64,000 nucleotides of DNA, from assembly GCA_029783825.1 (NCBI GenBank), contig JAREIK010002980.1:18100-82099 (forward strand). Direction: 5' to 3'. Within the stretch, counting starts at the first letter, position 1. Every line of letters starts with the position of its first letter. A program made the position numbers and the translations under genes. The notes beneath the pieces were generated by a model, which was not told where the DNA came from, did no database searches, and was given only the letters and a program-made list of their open reading frames with translations. This document shows positions 62,552 to 64,000 of the stretch, in pieces. The DNA comes from Sapria himalayana (taxonomy: Eukaryota; Streptophyta; Magnoliopsida; Malpighiales; Rafflesiaceae).

Positions 62552-63657
62552 GTTTTGCAATTTTATAATCAAATGACTAAGTGTTAAATTTAAATTGAAA
62601 TTCACAACATTTAGGAATCTCACAGATTTATTTTTTTGTATATGTAACACAAAGTCATGACTCAAGGGGTGAGTTATGGATTCAGTCTCTTTCTTGCTTT
62701 AGATTATTGTAGCATTAGTAATGGTCATGATTGTATATTTTGTCTCTAGAACATAAAATCATATCGATGAGAATATGCCATAACTAGTGTCTCTCTGTTG
62801 AACATATTATAATGGCACTAAGAATGATCATGAATACATATTTAATCACTATGATACTTGGTCACAGTATTGGATATGACCATAGCTTGTGCATTTTATC
62901 TTTATATTGCAAATTCATTGCACTAGGAATGATTGTAACTTTGGACATTCCTCAAGAGCAAAAGTGATGTCCCTAGAAATAGTAAAAGCTCGAGTACTAC
63001 TCTTTATAACTTTCTATAGCAAAAATTCTTGGGATTGGAAATATCACTATGGCATTTTCCTTTGATTTGTGACCTTAAGTGTCAATATGCAAGACTAATA
63101 TTTTTGAGCAATGATTAAAACCTTTTATACATTTGAATATGATTCATTTACACCTTTTTGGGTATTTGAGCTTGTATACATAACTCATTTAATATAAAAA
63201 CAAAGAAATGATACTTTTCATATCAATGAGGATATAGAAAAAAGGCTTAGACATGCCAATAAAATAAATTTTTTGATTCTTGATTGAAAGAGAGCCCATT
63301 CTTCTTGCCCTGCTCAAACCACCCTGGAAATAGTTTGTACTAAGAGCATACAAGGTGGTTATTTTTTTAGAGGTGAACTTTGTTTTAAAAAAATTACTTT
63401 GAGTGTGTGCATGAAGGTTATTTTAGAAGAAATTACAATAATCAATATAAATACCATACTCAACAACTAGATATTTCAACACATAGGGGTACAACTTTGG
63501 TTTAGTCTGTTAGCATACATGAGTCAAATTACCTTTGATAGCCCAATGATTCAACATCAAATATAATGAGACATAATAGAGATAAAGTAAAAGCTCCTAT
63601 TATTTTGGTTAGAGCTTTAGCAATCATTCTAGAGTTGAGAGAGGAACAAAATAAATT

Positions 63658-64000
63658 ATTTTAATTATTCAGTATAATTTTAATTTTAATTTATATTATT
63701 TATCAGTTTATTTTTATAGAAATATTAATTACAAAATAAATTATTAGTGAGAAAGATCTAATTTAATTTAAACTGGTATATCCTATATAATAAAGAATAA
63801 ATCTCATTTTTTTTCATTTTAATTTTAAATATTCAAATTTAATTATTTTTTTTATTTTTAAATAAATATTAATTACAAAATAAATTATGAGTTACACAAA
63901 TATAATTTATATAATTATTTTTCATCAAAAAAATATAAATAAACTTTTTTAAAAAAAATTTTCAAAACAAAAAATTATTATATAGTAATATATTTTGGTT
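63658..64000 (-). repeat. AT-rich satellite, inverted block 8 (cut by window end)
   Basis: Reverse complement of the unit that precedes the forward copies of element A. It includes the long-unit tail with AGATCTGTCTCACTAATAAT-type text (63745-63765, complement) and the AGTAATATATTTTG word near the window end. No gene is seen. Confidence 0.88.

Larger units (their letters stand above)
61193..63657 (-). mobile_element. Element A, copy 4 (inverted)
   Basis: Reverse-complement copy with the same two junctions as the forward copies: CCTAAACCC then TGATACTATTGCACC on one side, and GAGGAACAAAATAAATT then ATTTTAATTATTCAGTAT on the other. In plus-strand reading AATAAA (62442-62447) precedes a poly(A) tract (62461-62477), which runs into a CCCTAAA-type tract (62478-62551). 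A CA microsatellite is expanded at 61642-61679. The minus-strand frame 62161-61886 (MCMCVTCSIKHLPM...) is open for 91 codons but is broken in copies 2 and 3. No recognised protein. Confidence 0.88.

Noticed and set aside
1..64000. CRISPR array or bacterial/organelle DNA
   Set aside because: Repeats are long (about 600 bp), diverged and without short identical repeats and unique spacers. hAT transposons and telomere heptamers point to a plant nucleus, and no organelle genes are present.
59866..64000. Large hairpin formed by the inverted copy with the adjacent block
   Set aside because: The inverted segment matches 6.2-10 kb and the other element A blocks but is separated from the nearest one (50.7-54 kb) by about 6 kb of other units. 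It is not a simple fold-back element.

Overview
The window is a block of very AT-rich, essentially gene-free repetitive DNA from a nuclear genome, most likely a land plant. The evidence for a plant is two decayed hAT transposons of the plant Ac/RICESLEEPER type and short degenerate arrays of the plant-type telomere heptamer TTTAGGG. The species cannot be named from sequence alone. No intact protein-coding gene, tRNA, rRNA or CRISPR array was found. Nearly all open frames on the AT-rich part are chance frames that recur because the repeat recurs.

The matrix is a diverged tandem satellite with a basic unit of about 600 bp. Longer units of about 710-760 bp carry an internal partial duplication, and shorter ones of about 380 or 530 bp carry deletions. 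Each unit has four parts: (i) a dyad, P1, with half-site TTTTCAAAGGTTA followed by its reverse complement; (ii) about 400 bp of AT-rich body; (iii) a small palindrome, GGTATACC; (iv) about 80 bp of an exact 8-bp periodicity resembling degenerate TTTAGG. P1 is perfect over 26 bp in several units. In others its sequence has changed while its symmetry is kept. Satellite runs forward from 1 to about 59,868 and then flips to the reverse orientation to the end of the window.

Three kinds of non-satellite DNA interrupt the array. Element A is about 2.47 kb with four copies: 6213-8686, 30941-33421 and 50669-53139 forward, and 61193-63657 inverted. All four join the satellite at the same point, so they spread with the array and not by separate insertions. 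Each contains a heptameric telomere-like tract, and an oligo(T) that reads on the other strand as AATAAA plus poly(A). Two hAT elements (11009-14649 and 42143-45892) sit at the same site of a satellite unit, share old stop codons and are both dead. A single 566-bp insert lies at 36406-36971.

The order of distinguishable satellite unit classes recurs along the window, for example 25.3-29.0 kb against 54.8-57.9 kb. Individual units are lost or fused in some repeats. The window therefore looks like a higher-order satellite domain (pericentromeric, subtelomeric or other heterochromatin) shaped by unequal exchange, inversion and methylation-type C-to-T decay. The most notable feature is the symmetry-preserving variation of the P1 dyad.
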